This document shows, one piece after another, positions 6,952-12,529 of a DNA stretch of 12,529 nucleotides; the stretch's first letter is position 1, and every line of letters begins with the position of its first letter. Below the pieces are notes generated by a model, which ran no database searches, was not told where the DNA came from, and saw only the letters and a program-made list of their open reading frames with translations. The position numbers and the translations under genes are program-made. The stretch lies in assembly GCA_002433075.1 (NCBI GenBank), contig DJHM01000021.1, forward strand, positions 29,320 through 41,848. The letters are read 5' to 3'. Origin of the DNA: Latescibacteria bacterium UBA6620. GTDB taxonomy: Bacteria > Latescibacterota > UBA2968.

Positions 6952-8039
6952 ACGCCCTCCGGTGAAGTATCGAAAACGACATAGTCTCCATCGCGAATCA
7001 CGGCACAGGCGGCTCCATCCTCCGCAATCAACGTCACCTCTGTCACCTTGATCGCGCTATCCTTCGCGTAAACGATGTCCTGATGGAGAACCCGATCGGG
7101 CGACGAGAAAGCCTCCGGCCCCACCGTTCCCCCAAGGTGCTCGCTCCTCCCGTAGGCCCAGTGAAACCCGGCCTTCTCGTCCTCCAGCACGTTCCCCCAG
7201 ACCACGGCCTCCGGATTGCACCCGAAAGCGAATTCGGCAATGTTGCCGTGCGCCGGCTCCTCTGCGAATGCTGTTCGCAGTCTCTGAGCTTCACGGCCCA
7301 TCCCCTCCACGTCGACCACGCAATTCTGTTCGACGATGAAAACTGCCACGTCGTCGTCCAACGCCACCGGAACTTTGCCTGCGGTGCCACTCGGTTCACC
7401 ATCGCGTTCCCCTTCGTACGGAACCTGGAAACCCTCTCCACCCGGCAGGTTGATCACCCGACTCGCCTTGTCCCGCGACAATTGCCCGTCGTCGGTCATC
7501 GCTGTCCTGTAGCGCAGGTCAACCTGCCACTCGTGGCCCGTATCGAACGTCACCTTCGCCTCGACCGCCTGGTCCAGCAGGGACCTCAACCTCTCACATC
7601 TCCTCGCCACTTCACCGTAGTCGGCTGATAGCGCGGTCCCCTCGGTTCGTCGCGCCACCCCCGGGAGCGTGGCCGCTCGCGTGTCTTCGTGAGATGTGCA
7701 CCAGGCCACCATCGGCGCCGAGGATGAAAACTCGGTAGGTGCCACAACCGCGGTCGCCCGACTCAGCGCTTTTTCAAGACTTATAGGATCGCCCGCTTTC
7801 AGGGGTAGGTCGGCATTGTGACCACCGGTCGCGGGAAACGTCACGAACGGAAGAACCTCGATGCCCAGTTCCGCCTGGCGATCCACAAGCAGGTCGTGCC
7901 ACTCAGCCGCCATCTCCCTCCGCTCTCGCCAGGCGGCTGAATCTTGCCCCGATCCGGGCTCGTCCGTCATCACCAGGACGCGCTCACCTTCCTCGGGATG
8001 GAACACATCGACGAACAGTTTGAGAAAATCGAATGCCAA
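6948..8039 (-). CDS. M29-like metallo-aminopeptidase (AmpS/AmpT-type), 363 residues
   Basis: A probable cytoplasmic metal-dependent exopeptidase removing N-terminal residues from peptides. The start is TTG 8039-8037; AGGAG lies eight bases upstream and no ATG is available nearby. The family signature is clear in the C-terminal half: NLPGGE (197-202), GNIAEFAFGCNP (265-276) with E269, NVLEDEKAGFHWAYG (283-297) with E288, H293 and Y296, and LHQD (318-321) with H319 and D321. These match the ordered Glu-Glu-His-Tyr-His-Asp set described for M29 peptidases. The N-terminal half (FHPEEGERVLVMTD; PTEFSSSAPMVAWC) fits the family's smaller domain. Length is slightly below the ~400 usual for M29. The unknown gene downstream overlaps it by four bases. 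Some relatives are annotated only as leucyl aminopeptidase-like proteins, so peptidase activity is inferred. Confidence 0.8.
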   Translation of the reverse strand: MAFDFLKLFVDVFHPEEGERVLVMTDEPGSGQDSAAWRERREMAAEWHDLLVDRQAELGIEVLPFVTFPATGGHNADLPLKAGDPISLEKALSRATAVVAPTEFSSSAPMVAWCTSHEDTRAATLPGVARRTEGTALSADYGEVARRCERLRSLLDQAVEAKVTFDTGHEWQVDLRYRTAMTDDGQLSRDKASRVINLPGGEGFQVPYEGERDGEPSGTAGKVPVALDDDVAVFIVEQNCVVDVEGMGREAQRLRTAFAEEPAHGNIAEFAFGCNPEAVVWGNVLEDEKAGFHWAYGRSEHLGGTVGPEAFSSPDRVLHQDIVYAKDSAIKVTEVTLIAEDGAACAVIRDGDYVVFDTSPEGV

Positions 8040-8075
8040 GCGGGTGTCTCCTGAGGTTCCCTTGTCAGGAACCGA

Positions 8076-8291
8076 TTGCGCCTACAACAAGGTAGACTAA
8101 ATTGGGGCCGTCTGCACCCGGAGAAAGTACGTCAACGCCTCCATATGCGTATCCGCCGGGAGAGACGAGAGGGGTCATTGAGGATCGAACACGACGAGCG
8201 GACCTCCGAGGTCGTTGCAAGGCACGATGGAGACTTCTGGTACGTTTCCATCGACGAAGTCGAACCGTCGGCGGAACCTCTACGAGTATAA
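8076..8291 (+). CDS. Possible small ORF or ORF remnant, up to 71 residues
   Basis: The frame has a TTG at 8076 with AGGA five bases upstream, and an ATG at 8143 without a good ribosome site. The C-terminal part RIEHDERTSEVVARHDGDFW then YVSIDEVEP has protein-like composition and GC-rich third positions. The N-terminal part is Arg-rich and unconvincing; the neighbouring frame (YAYPPGETRG) reads better there, so a frameshifted relic is an alternative. No family recognised. The spacer up to 8374 holds nothing else I can support. Confidence 0.3.
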   Translation: MRLQQGRLNWGRLHPEKVRQRLHMRIRRERREGSLRIEHDERTSEVVARHDGDFWYVSIDEVEPSAEPLRV

Positions 8292-8374
8292 GATCAACCA
8301 ACCATCCGATGAAGCCGCTGCCTGTCGGCGAGGCTGGGAGCTGTTCGCCAGGCGTCATCTCAGCAAGTGAGGAA

Positions 8375-8827
8375 ATGGCCAGAATTCTAATCATCGACGA
8401 TTAACCCGAGATCCGGATCGCGACACGGCGAATCCTGGAGCGGGCGGAGCACAAGGTCGTCGAAGCCTCTACCGGAGAAGACGGCGTCGAAATGTATCGC
8501 ACCTCACCAGCCGACCTGATCATTACAGATATTCTGATGCCCGGCCAGGGGGGCGTCGAGACCGTCGCTCAACTTCGCGAAGAGAACCCCGGGTTGCGCA
8601 TTATCGCGATGTCCGCCCACGCGCTCGACGAACTCCTGGAGGCGGCCAAATTCGGCGGCACCCGCACGATCGTCAAACCCTTCGCCGTCGACACCCTGAC
8701 GAAGATGGTCGACGAAGTGCTCCGCGGCGACGAACCGGAGGAGGAAGAGGAACTGGACGGCCTGGATGAGCTCGTCATCGACGATGACATCGAATGGGCG
8801 ATGGACGACGAGGAAAGTAATTCATAG
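8375..8827 (+). pseudogene. Receiver-only response regulator with an in-frame TAA at codon 10
   Basis: Two-component receiver domains accept phosphate from a histidine kinase on a conserved Asp. From ATG 8375 (TGAGGA just upstream) the frame reads MARILIIDD, then TAA at 8402-8404, and continues in the same frame as PEIRIATRRILERAEHKVVE. The residue lost is normally Glu in DDEPEIR, one base from TAA. The other key residues are present: D8/D9 acidic pocket, phospho-acceptor D52 (IITDILMPG), S80 (IIAMSA) and K101 (KPF), numbering the stop as 10. There is no output domain. After ~residue 117 follows a very acidic tail (EPEEEEELDGLDELVIDDDI). An internal ATG at 8492 would make a protein lacking the first 39 positions and most of the acidic pocket, so it is unlikely to work as a receiver. 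No kinase is in the window. The dehydratase gene starts 51 bases downstream. Sequencing error is the main alternative. Confidence 0.82.
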
Positions 8828-8835
8828 ATCAGGAA

Positions 8836-8851
8836 GTGAGAATTACCTCAC
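8836..8851 (+). promoter_or_regulatory. Short inverted repeat upstream of the UxuA-like gene
   Basis: GTGAG (8836-8840) and CTCAC (8847-8851) are separated by AATTAC, between the response-regulator stop and the dehydratase start. It could be a small operator or a weak mRNA hairpin; five-base arms can arise by chance. Confidence 0.25.
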
Positions 8852-8878
8852 GGCCTAATTCCATCAAGTGGAGTGATT

Positions 8879-9817
8879 ATGCATATCTCGGTTTGGGACG
8901 GTAGATTGACTGACAAGTACCTCACACAGGTCACACAGGTTGGCGCGGAGTTCGTTGACTTCGGCGGAGACACGGCCTTCGAGAGCGTCAAGGAGCAGGG
9001 GTATCCCGATCTCGCCGAAGTCGTCGAAAAGCGGAAGCGGCTGCAGTCCTACGGACTCGACGTCAACCGAGTCACCTTACCCAACATTTCGGACGAGTTT
9101 ATGAACGGGCAGGGCAACGAACAGGACGTCGAGAACACGGCCAAAGCGATGCGTGTCTTCGCCGAGGCCGGGGTCCCGATCGCTCGCCAGCGGTTTGGCG
9201 GAGACACGTTCCCCGTGATGGACCGCTGGCGTGGCACACACCGCGGAGGTTACGTTGCACGATCCGAGAGCCTCGCCCGCCCCGCGGTCGAGTGGCCCGA
9301 TCGGGAATCACTCGAGAAGTGGTGGGGCCAGTTCCGCAAGGTCTACGATGCCCTCGTGCCCATAGCCGACGAAACCGGGATCAAGCTCGCCCTCCACCCG
9401 TCCGACACGCCCAACCAGGACACGCCTTTCGGCGGCATCGGCTTCCATCGCGTCATCGACGATTACCCCAGTCGTCACGTCGGCTACCTCTACTGCTGCG
9501 GCACGCGCGCCGAATCGGGCGGCTCCGCCATCGTCCTCGATGAGCTCAACAATTACGGCCGCAAGGGCAAGATCTTTATGATCCACTTCCGCAACGTCCG
9601 CGGAAGTCTCGCCACTGCCAATGGTTTCGAGGAAGTTCTCCTCGACGACGGCGATATGAATATGTTCAAGCTCCTGCTCGAGCTTCGGAAGGTCGGATTC
9701 ACCGGTTGCATCAATGCCGACCACCATCCGAGTCTCGAGGGGGATGATGGATTCGCCGCGGTGAGTTATTCCATTGGATACATCAAGGCGTGCCTGGCGG
9801 CGCTGTCCGTCGTGTAA
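8879..9817 (+). CDS. Mannonate dehydratase (UxuA)-like TIM-barrel protein, 312 residues
   Basis: UxuA dehydrates D-mannonate to 2-keto-3-deoxygluconate in hexuronate breakdown in the cytoplasm. The ATG at 8879 is preferred over GTG 8873 because GGAG (8870-8873) then sits five bases upstream. Family marks in order: LALHPSDTP (170-178) with H173, YLYCCGTR (203-210) with C207, IHFRNVRG (235-242) with H236, and DDGDMN (256-261) with D259. These correspond to the His/Cys/His/Asp metal ligands of mannonate dehydratase. GCINADHHPSLEGDD near 277-290 closes the barrel. The protein is shorter than the ~390-residue enterobacterial enzyme, and HPSD replaces HPDD, so a different sugar-acid or an isomerase activity is possible. 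It may be co-transcribed with the response regulator upstream. A strong terminator follows. Confidence 0.85.
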   Translation: MHISVWDGRLTDKYLTQVTQVGAEFVDFGGDTAFESVKEQGYPDLAEVVEKRKRLQSYGLDVNRVTLPNISDEFMNGQGNEQDVENTAKAMRVFAEAGVPIARQRFGGDTFPVMDRWRGTHRGGYVARSESLARPAVEWPDRESLEKWWGQFRKVYDALVPIADETGIKLALHPSDTPNQDTPFGGIGFHRVIDDYPSRHVGYLYCCGTRAESGGSAIVLDELNNYGRKGKIFMIHFRNVRGSLATANGFEEVLLDDGDMNMFKLLLELRKVGFTGCINADHHPSLEGDDGFAAVSYSIGYIKACLAALSVV

Positions 9818-9860
9818 CCACCAAGACACCAAGAAGAGCGATACGCAGGCTTGGAAAACA

Positions 9861-9900
9861 GAAGGGCTACGTCGACTGACGACGTAGCCCTTCTCGTTGT
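9861..9900. terminator. Strong bidirectional terminator
   Basis: GAAGGGCTACGTCG (9861-9874) pairs perfectly over 14 bases with CGACGTAGCCCTTC (9880-9893) around the loop ACTGA. TCGTTGT follows on the plus strand; on the minus strand TGTTTTCC follows. It lies between the convergent genes ending at 9817 and 9977 and can serve both. Confidence 0.85.
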
Positions 9901-9976
9901 ACAGTGTAGCGAGTGTCCCTTGCCACCCCCGCTCTCCCCACCCCCTGTTCAGCCTTCATCGAGGGCGCAGTCCTTG

Positions 9977-11323
9977 CTAGAACGTACTGTCCTTCGTCGT
10001 GAACGAGCACCACCTCGTCGTCTCCATCCACGCCAGCAGCGCATCGACCGCCTCAGGAGTCCGGATCTTTCTCAACGCCGTGACGGCGTGACCGCTCGCG
10101 TAGCGGTTGTCGTCGTTGAGAGCCTTCACGAGGGCGGGTACGGCGTCGGCTGCGTCCGTGCCGAAACAGGCCAACGAATAGGCCGCGTTGTAGCGCACCT
10201 GCGCGTCCTCGTCCTCCAGGGCACGGGTCAGCGCGGGCACGGCGACTTCCGCATCCGACGCGATCGTCCCGAGCGCCTCTGCCACGTGGTGTCTCACCCT
10301 CTCCGAACCATCCGTCAATGACTCGACGAGACGGGCAACAGTTCCCTCGCCCCGGCTGCCCATATCCCCCAGCGCGAAGGCTGCGTGAGACCGAACATCC
10401 TCATCCTCTTGGCCCAATGCGTCGGTAAGTCCTTCGACCGCCGGTCGACCTGCGACACCCAGTCCGTAGGTCGCGGCTCGTCGAGCGTGTTCGTTGTCCC
10501 CCAGAAGCGTATCCACAAGCACGCCGACCGAAGCCTCTCCGTTTCGCCCTAACCCATAACCTGCGTTCATCCGATCCGGCTCGGATTCCGACGACAATGC
10601 CGCCGCGTCCACCTCACCCATCGGCCCCGACTCGCGACCCTTCAACCAGTCCCAGTGCTCCGACCAGACAATATCGTGTGGCGATCCATTGCCCGGCCAA
10701 CCGCCTCCCTCGTCACCACTCTCCGGTTCACTCATCCGGTGGAACTGGAACTTCATCATATACCGATTGTCATCCGTCTGGTTCGCCGTCGCCTGGTGCC
10801 ACACGTCGAAATGCACGATCGCGATCGTTCCAGCCTCGCCCAACACGGGCTGGCCAATGTCATTCAGCGTGTCGAATCGCTCGTCGTAGAGGTGAGATCC
10901 CGGCGCAACCCGTGTCGGTCCGTTGTTCGGATGGATCGCCTGAGGATAGTAGAAGGCCATCGCCCATCGGGGATGGTGGTAACGAATCTTGTGGTATCCC
11001 CAGTAGCTGTCCTTGTGCCATCCACGATCTTCCGATTTGCCCTTCGTGAGATGGCCGTGTCGATGCACGTGCATCACGTGGTCCGTCCCCAGGATGCTGT
11101 CGAACGCGCCCGTCACCGTGGGATGGTCGAACAGCTGTTGTAAATCCGGGATGCGCGGCAGAATGTTGTTCCCCGGATTCCCCTCCACCTCGTAGATCTC
11201 TTCACAACGGTCGTAGATTTCCTGATGGAACCCATCCGGCATCGCCACATTCAGCACCACGAATCCATTCATCACGAACTGCTGCAGCTGCTCGTCTGAC
11301 AGAAGATTACTCGCACTCGACAT
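9977..11323 (-). CDS. PhyH dioxygenase fused to C-terminal HEAT repeats, 448 residues
   Basis: The N-terminal ~230 residues are an Fe(II)/2-oxoglutarate oxygenase: RGWHKDSYWG with H103 and D105, NNGPTRVAPGSH (133-144), distal H176 in FDVWHQATANQ, and NRYMMKFQFHR with likely 2-oxoglutarate-binding R187. From ~250 to ~428 come about five HEAT/PBS-lyase-type helical repeats (MNAGYGLGRNGEASVGVLVD; RAATYGLGVAGRPAVEGLTD; RSHAAFALGDMGSRGEGTVA; RHHVAEALGTIASDAEVAVP; RYNAAYSLACFGTDAADAVP). These normally make a protein-binding solenoid, so the oxygenase may act on or dock to a macromolecule; that is inference. The start is the ATG at 11323 with GGAG eight bases upstream; an in-frame ATG at 11353 would add ten basic residues and lacks a better site. 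Ordinary PhyH proteins are ~250-300 residues, so the length excess is the fusion. The dioxygenase half is related to the pseudogene at 1985-2777. Confidence 0.9.
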   Translation of the reverse strand: MSSASNLLSDEQLQQFVMNGFVVLNVAMPDGFHQEIYDRCEEIYEVEGNPGNNILPRIPDLQQLFDHPTVTGAFDSILGTDHVMHVHRHGHLTKGKSEDRGWHKDSYWGYHKIRYHHPRWAMAFYYPQAIHPNNGPTRVAPGSHLYDERFDTLNDIGQPVLGEAGTIAIVHFDVWHQATANQTDDNRYMMKFQFHRMSEPESGDEGGGWPGNGSPHDIVWSEHWDWLKGRESGPMGEVDAAALSSESEPDRMNAGYGLGRNGEASVGVLVDTLLGDNEHARRAATYGLGVAGRPAVEGLTDALGQEDEDVRSHAAFALGDMGSRGEGTVARLVESLTDGSERVRHHVAEALGTIASDAEVAVPALTRALEDEDAQVRYNAAYSLACFGTDAADAVPALVKALNDDNRYASGHAVTALRKIRTPEAVDALLAWMETTRWCSFTTKDSTF

Positions 11324-11447
11324 CGATCGTCTCCATCTCTTTTTCGTTGTCATACCGCATCGTCAACGCCTAAGAAAAACACCTTCCGCAACAATCGTGT
11401 CAAGACCCAGTCTCTTTTCGAGCCCCGTTACGCCCCAACACAGACCT

Positions 11448-11518
11448 GTGGGCGAACCTGCCCACCGACCTGTCCCGCCGAAGCCTTGGCGTAGGCGGAA
11501 GCCTTGTGCGAAGGTGGG
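11448..11518. repeat. Nested inverted and direct repeat cluster
   Basis: GTGGGC (11448-11453) pairs with GCCCAC (11460-11465). CCCACC (11461-11466) can instead pair with GGTGGG (11513-11518), enclosing CCGCC (11475-11479) and GGCGG (11494-11498). Two imperfect direct copies of GAAGCCTTGGCGTAGGCGG lie at 11480-11498 and 11498-11517. The CCGCCGAAGC...GGCGG pattern resembles short palindromic repeats scattered in many bacterial genomes. The spacer 11324-11586 contains this, a tRNA promoter and no gene I can support. Confidence 0.6.
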
Positions 11519-11522
11519 TTTC

Positions 11523-11551
11523 TTGACACCCCCAGTCGAAACGAGTAATTT
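11523..11551 (+). promoter_or_regulatory. Probable sigma70-type promoter of tRNA-Leu
   Basis: A perfect TTGACA (11523-11528) is followed after exactly 17 bases by TAATTT (11546-11551; 3 of 6 matches). Initiation near 11558 gives a leader of about 29 bases before the tRNA. Confidence 0.5.
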
Positions 11552-11586
11552 TCAACCGCTCGATGAATCCCGGGCCCGGACTCACT

Positions 11587-11673
11587 GCCGAAGTGGTGGA
11601 ACTGGTAGACGCGCTGCGTTCAGGGCGCAGTGTCCTTAGGGACGTGGGGGTTCGACTCCCCCCTTCGGCACCA
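11587..11673 (+). tRNA. tRNA-Leu (anticodon CAG), CCA encoded
   Basis: The acceptor arm GCCGAAG (11587-11593) pairs with CTTCGGC (11663-11669), with discriminator A11670 and encoded CCA (11671-11673). The D arm contains GGTAGAC. The anticodon stem CTGCG/CGCAG encloses the loop TTCAGGG, giving anticodon CAG, which reads CUG. A long variable arm (TGTCCTTAGGGACGT) marks a class II tRNA, and the T arm GGGGGTTCGACTCCCCC is canonical. Its 3' end faces the truncated integrase. Confidence 0.97.
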
Positions 11674-11689
11674 GAAAATCGCTGTTCTT

Positions 11690-11726
11690 GCGGGGCTTAC
11701 GTGCACACGCGCGTGGGCCCCGCTTT
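11690..11726 (+). terminator. Hairpin after tRNA-Leu, probable terminator
   Basis: GCGGGGC (11690-11696) pairs with GCCCCGC (11717-11723); the loop contains the palindrome CACGCGCGTG (11706-11715). TTTC follows. Its location 16 bases beyond the tRNA CCA supports a terminator. Confidence 0.5.
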
Positions 11727-11754
11727 CGTGTACGCGCCGCGACCACGGCCACGA

Positions 11755-11783
11755 GTGACTACCCGTGGACACTCTGTAGTCAC
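11755..11783 (+). promoter_or_regulatory. Inverted repeat abutting the integrase ribosome site
   Basis: GTGACTAC (11755-11762) pairs perfectly with GTAGTCAC (11776-11783). The right arm ends one base before AGGAGGT (11784-11790). It could be an operator for the integrase gene or an mRNA hairpin that affects ribosome access. Confidence 0.4.
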
Positions 11784-11794
11784 AGGAGGTCGAG

Positions 11795-12100
11795 ATGGCC
11801 GTGCGAAAGAAGGGCAAGAGATGGGTAGCCGACTTCTACCTTGGCGGCAGAAATGGCAGGAGTGTCCGTCGCTCCGCTCCCACACGGAAGCTCGCGGAGG
11901 CCGTGGAGCGGGATGCGAAGCTGCGTGAGCTGAGGTCCGAACTCGGAGCAGACGAGATCAAGAGCATCAGTCTTAAGGAATTCATTAAGCACTACAAGGA
12001 TCGGTACTCCCCCAACAAGACCAATGACCCGGTTGTGATCGACCTGCTGAATCGACACATCTTTAAAAGACCTGCCCTCGGACAGTCTATGAAGCGCTGA
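11795..12100 (+). pseudogene. Truncated tyrosine recombinase/phage integrase (N-terminal 101 residues)
   Basis: Tyrosine integrases are site-specific recombinases of ~350-400 residues. AGGAGGT (11784-11790) is four bases before the ATG. The start MAVRKKGKRWVADFYLGGRN matches the arm-type DNA-binding domain of phage integrases (a three-stranded sheet with a following helix). TRKLAEAVERDAKLRELRSE (~29-48) is the usual helix. ISLKEFIKHYKDRYSPNKT and VVIDLLNRHIF start the core-binding (SAM-like) domain. The reading ends at TGA 12098-12100. The catalytic domain with its R-H-R-Y residues is absent, and the sequence beyond codes for another protein on the opposite strand. The fragment could at most bind DNA; an intact small protein of this type is an alternative. 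The strong ribosome site suggests relatively recent loss. Confidence 0.75.
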
Positions 12101-12102
12101 GA

Positions 12103-12529
12103 TTACAAGGAGATCCCGAAGTACGATGCGAAAATCAGAAAATCACTAAACCCTACGCTGTCGTCCCCATCCAGATCGAACGTGGGATCCCAGCTTGGCG
12201 ACGCCGAATTGCTCCCGAACGCCCCGGCGAATGGCAGGAAATCAGAGAAGCCCACCGTATCGTCGCCGTCAAAGTCGCCCACCAACCCCGTAATAACCGA
12301 CCACGACCGGGACAGTTCGGTCCCGTCGCTACCCGTCACCGTCAGGACCACATTCATCAGATCGGTTCTATTTACTTCGAGGTCGAGCTTAGGCGTCTCG
12401 CCCGAAAGAGAACTTATCCAGTGTGCGAGTTCGCCATTCACCTTCCACGCGTAGGTGATCTCGTCTCCCTCGGGATCTGTTGCGTCGACCGTAAACTCGA
12501 CGGTCGAACCCATCGAACTGATAACCACA
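12103..12529 (-). CDS. Secreted protein C-terminus with Ig/PKD-like domain and dockerin-type calcium repeats (5' end outside window)
   Basis: The frame is open at the right edge; the GTG at 12528 is unlikely to be the true start because it falls inside a domain. The first ~80 visible residues (GSTVEFTVDATDPEGDEITYAWKVNG ... VVLTVTGSDGTELSRSW, shown here with a gap) form a PKD/cadherin-like beta-sandwich with the DATDPEGDEITYAW motif of extracellular proteins. Two calcium-loop repeats follow: DFDGDDTVGFSDF (85-97) and DLDGDDSVGFSDF (118-130), each followed by a helix (LPFAGAFG, LIFASYFG). Such tandem EF-hand-like loops resemble type I dockerins and are common C-terminal modules in Latescibacteria-like genomes, where they probably mediate surface attachment or stability. 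The protein stops with FGISL, the usual end of this module. Its stop is two bases from that of the convergent integrase fragment. Confidence 0.85.
   Translation of the reverse strand, partial: VVISSMGSTVEFTVDATDPEGDEITYAWKVNGELAHWISSLSGETPKLDLEVNRTDLMNVVLTVTGSDGTELSRSWSVITGLVGDFDGDDTVGFSDFLPFAGAFGSNSASPSWDPTFDLDGDDSVGFSDFLIFASYFGISL

Larger units (their letters stand above)
11587..12100 (+). mobile_element. Scar of a tRNA-Leu-integrated element
   Basis: A tRNA gene followed within ~120 bases by a co-oriented integrase start is the usual left end of a tRNA-targeted integrative element. Here the integrase stops before its catalytic domain and ordinary chromosomal coding (12103 onward) begins two bases later. 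I found no second copy of the tRNA 3' end in the window, so the far attachment site is lost or outside. Confidence 0.45.

Noticed and set aside
8065..8394. Minus-strand open frame of 109 codons between the peptidase and the response regulator
   Set aside because: It overlaps the start of the receiver domain and the peptidase promoter region, with low-complexity Arg/Ser content and no ribosome site.
1753..8404. Reassigned stop codons to explain TAG 1753, TAA 2117 and TAA 8402
   Set aside because: TAA, TAG and TGA all end intact genes at the expected family lengths (for example TAA at 9815, TAG at 3761, TGA at 6948), and two interruptions are accompanied by frameshifts.
9851..10321. Plus-strand open frame of 156 codons
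   Set aside because: It is antisense to the HEAT-repeat coding region, begins in the terminator hairpin, and is Arg/Pro-rich without a domain.
11448..11518. CRISPR array
   Set aside because: There are only two imperfect, adjacent repeat units without spacers, and no cas gene is nearby.
12098..12130. Continuation of the integrase past its TGA
   Set aside because: The in-frame sequence after 12100 is the complement of the dockerin repeat (DFLIFASYFGISL), so the apparent reading is a coincidence.

Overview
The window (about 60% GC, with a few AT-rich promoter patches) looks like chromosome from a free-living, Gram-negative-type heterotroph that degrades complex organic matter. It has three phytanoyl-CoA-dioxygenase (PhyH) family genes, an exported PQQ-type propeller, a lipoprotein beta-helix, a mannonate-dehydratase-like TIM barrel, and a secreted protein ending in two dockerin-like calcium loops of the type DxDGDDxVGFSDF. 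That mix is what I would expect from Latescibacterota, Poribacteria or relatives. This is an inference from gene content; no phylogenetic marker is present.

Layout. 1-1094 (-): 3' part of a beta-helix lipoprotein with a GTG start, running off the left edge. 1277-1462 (-): 61-residue membrane protein with its own terminator. 1606-2777 (+): decaying DNA, holding a start-less ORF remnant followed by a PhyH gene broken by a stop codon and a frameshift. 2963-5060 (+): short-chain dehydrogenase, then an exported PQQ-like propeller, likely co-transcribed. 5078-5935 (-): an intact PhyH dioxygenase, convergent with the propeller. 5936-6245: a palindrome-rich spacer. 6246-6506 (+): a small membrane/coiled-coil protein. 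6589-8039 (-): an M29-like aminopeptidase with a translationally coupled gene of unknown function. 8375-8827 (+): a receiver-only response regulator with an in-frame TAA at codon 10. 8879-9817 (+): a UxuA-like sugar-acid dehydratase. 9977-11323 (-): a PhyH dioxygenase fused to HEAT repeats. 11448-11518: a repeat cluster. 11587-11673 (+): tRNA-Leu(CAG). 11795-12100 (+): a truncated tyrosine integrase. 12103-12529 (-): 3' end of a dockerin-type secreted protein.

How the genes fit together. The SDR, the PhyH oxygenases and the UxuA-like enzyme are typical accessory catabolic functions for alcohols, hydroxylated compounds and sugar acids. The exported propeller, beta-helix and dockerin proteins act outside the cytoplasm. 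Apart from the two likely operons (SDR with propeller; M29 with the unknown gene) and the possible pairing of the response regulator with the dehydratase, genes are separated by strong hairpin terminators and face in alternating directions. The tRNA-Leu/integrase pair is the scar of an integrated element that has lost its catalytic integrase half.

I see no CRISPR array, toxin-antitoxin pair, defence island or clearly new multi-gene system. The most notable items are the PhyH-HEAT fusion, the integrase scar, the cluster of disrupted genes and two groups of palindromic repeats.
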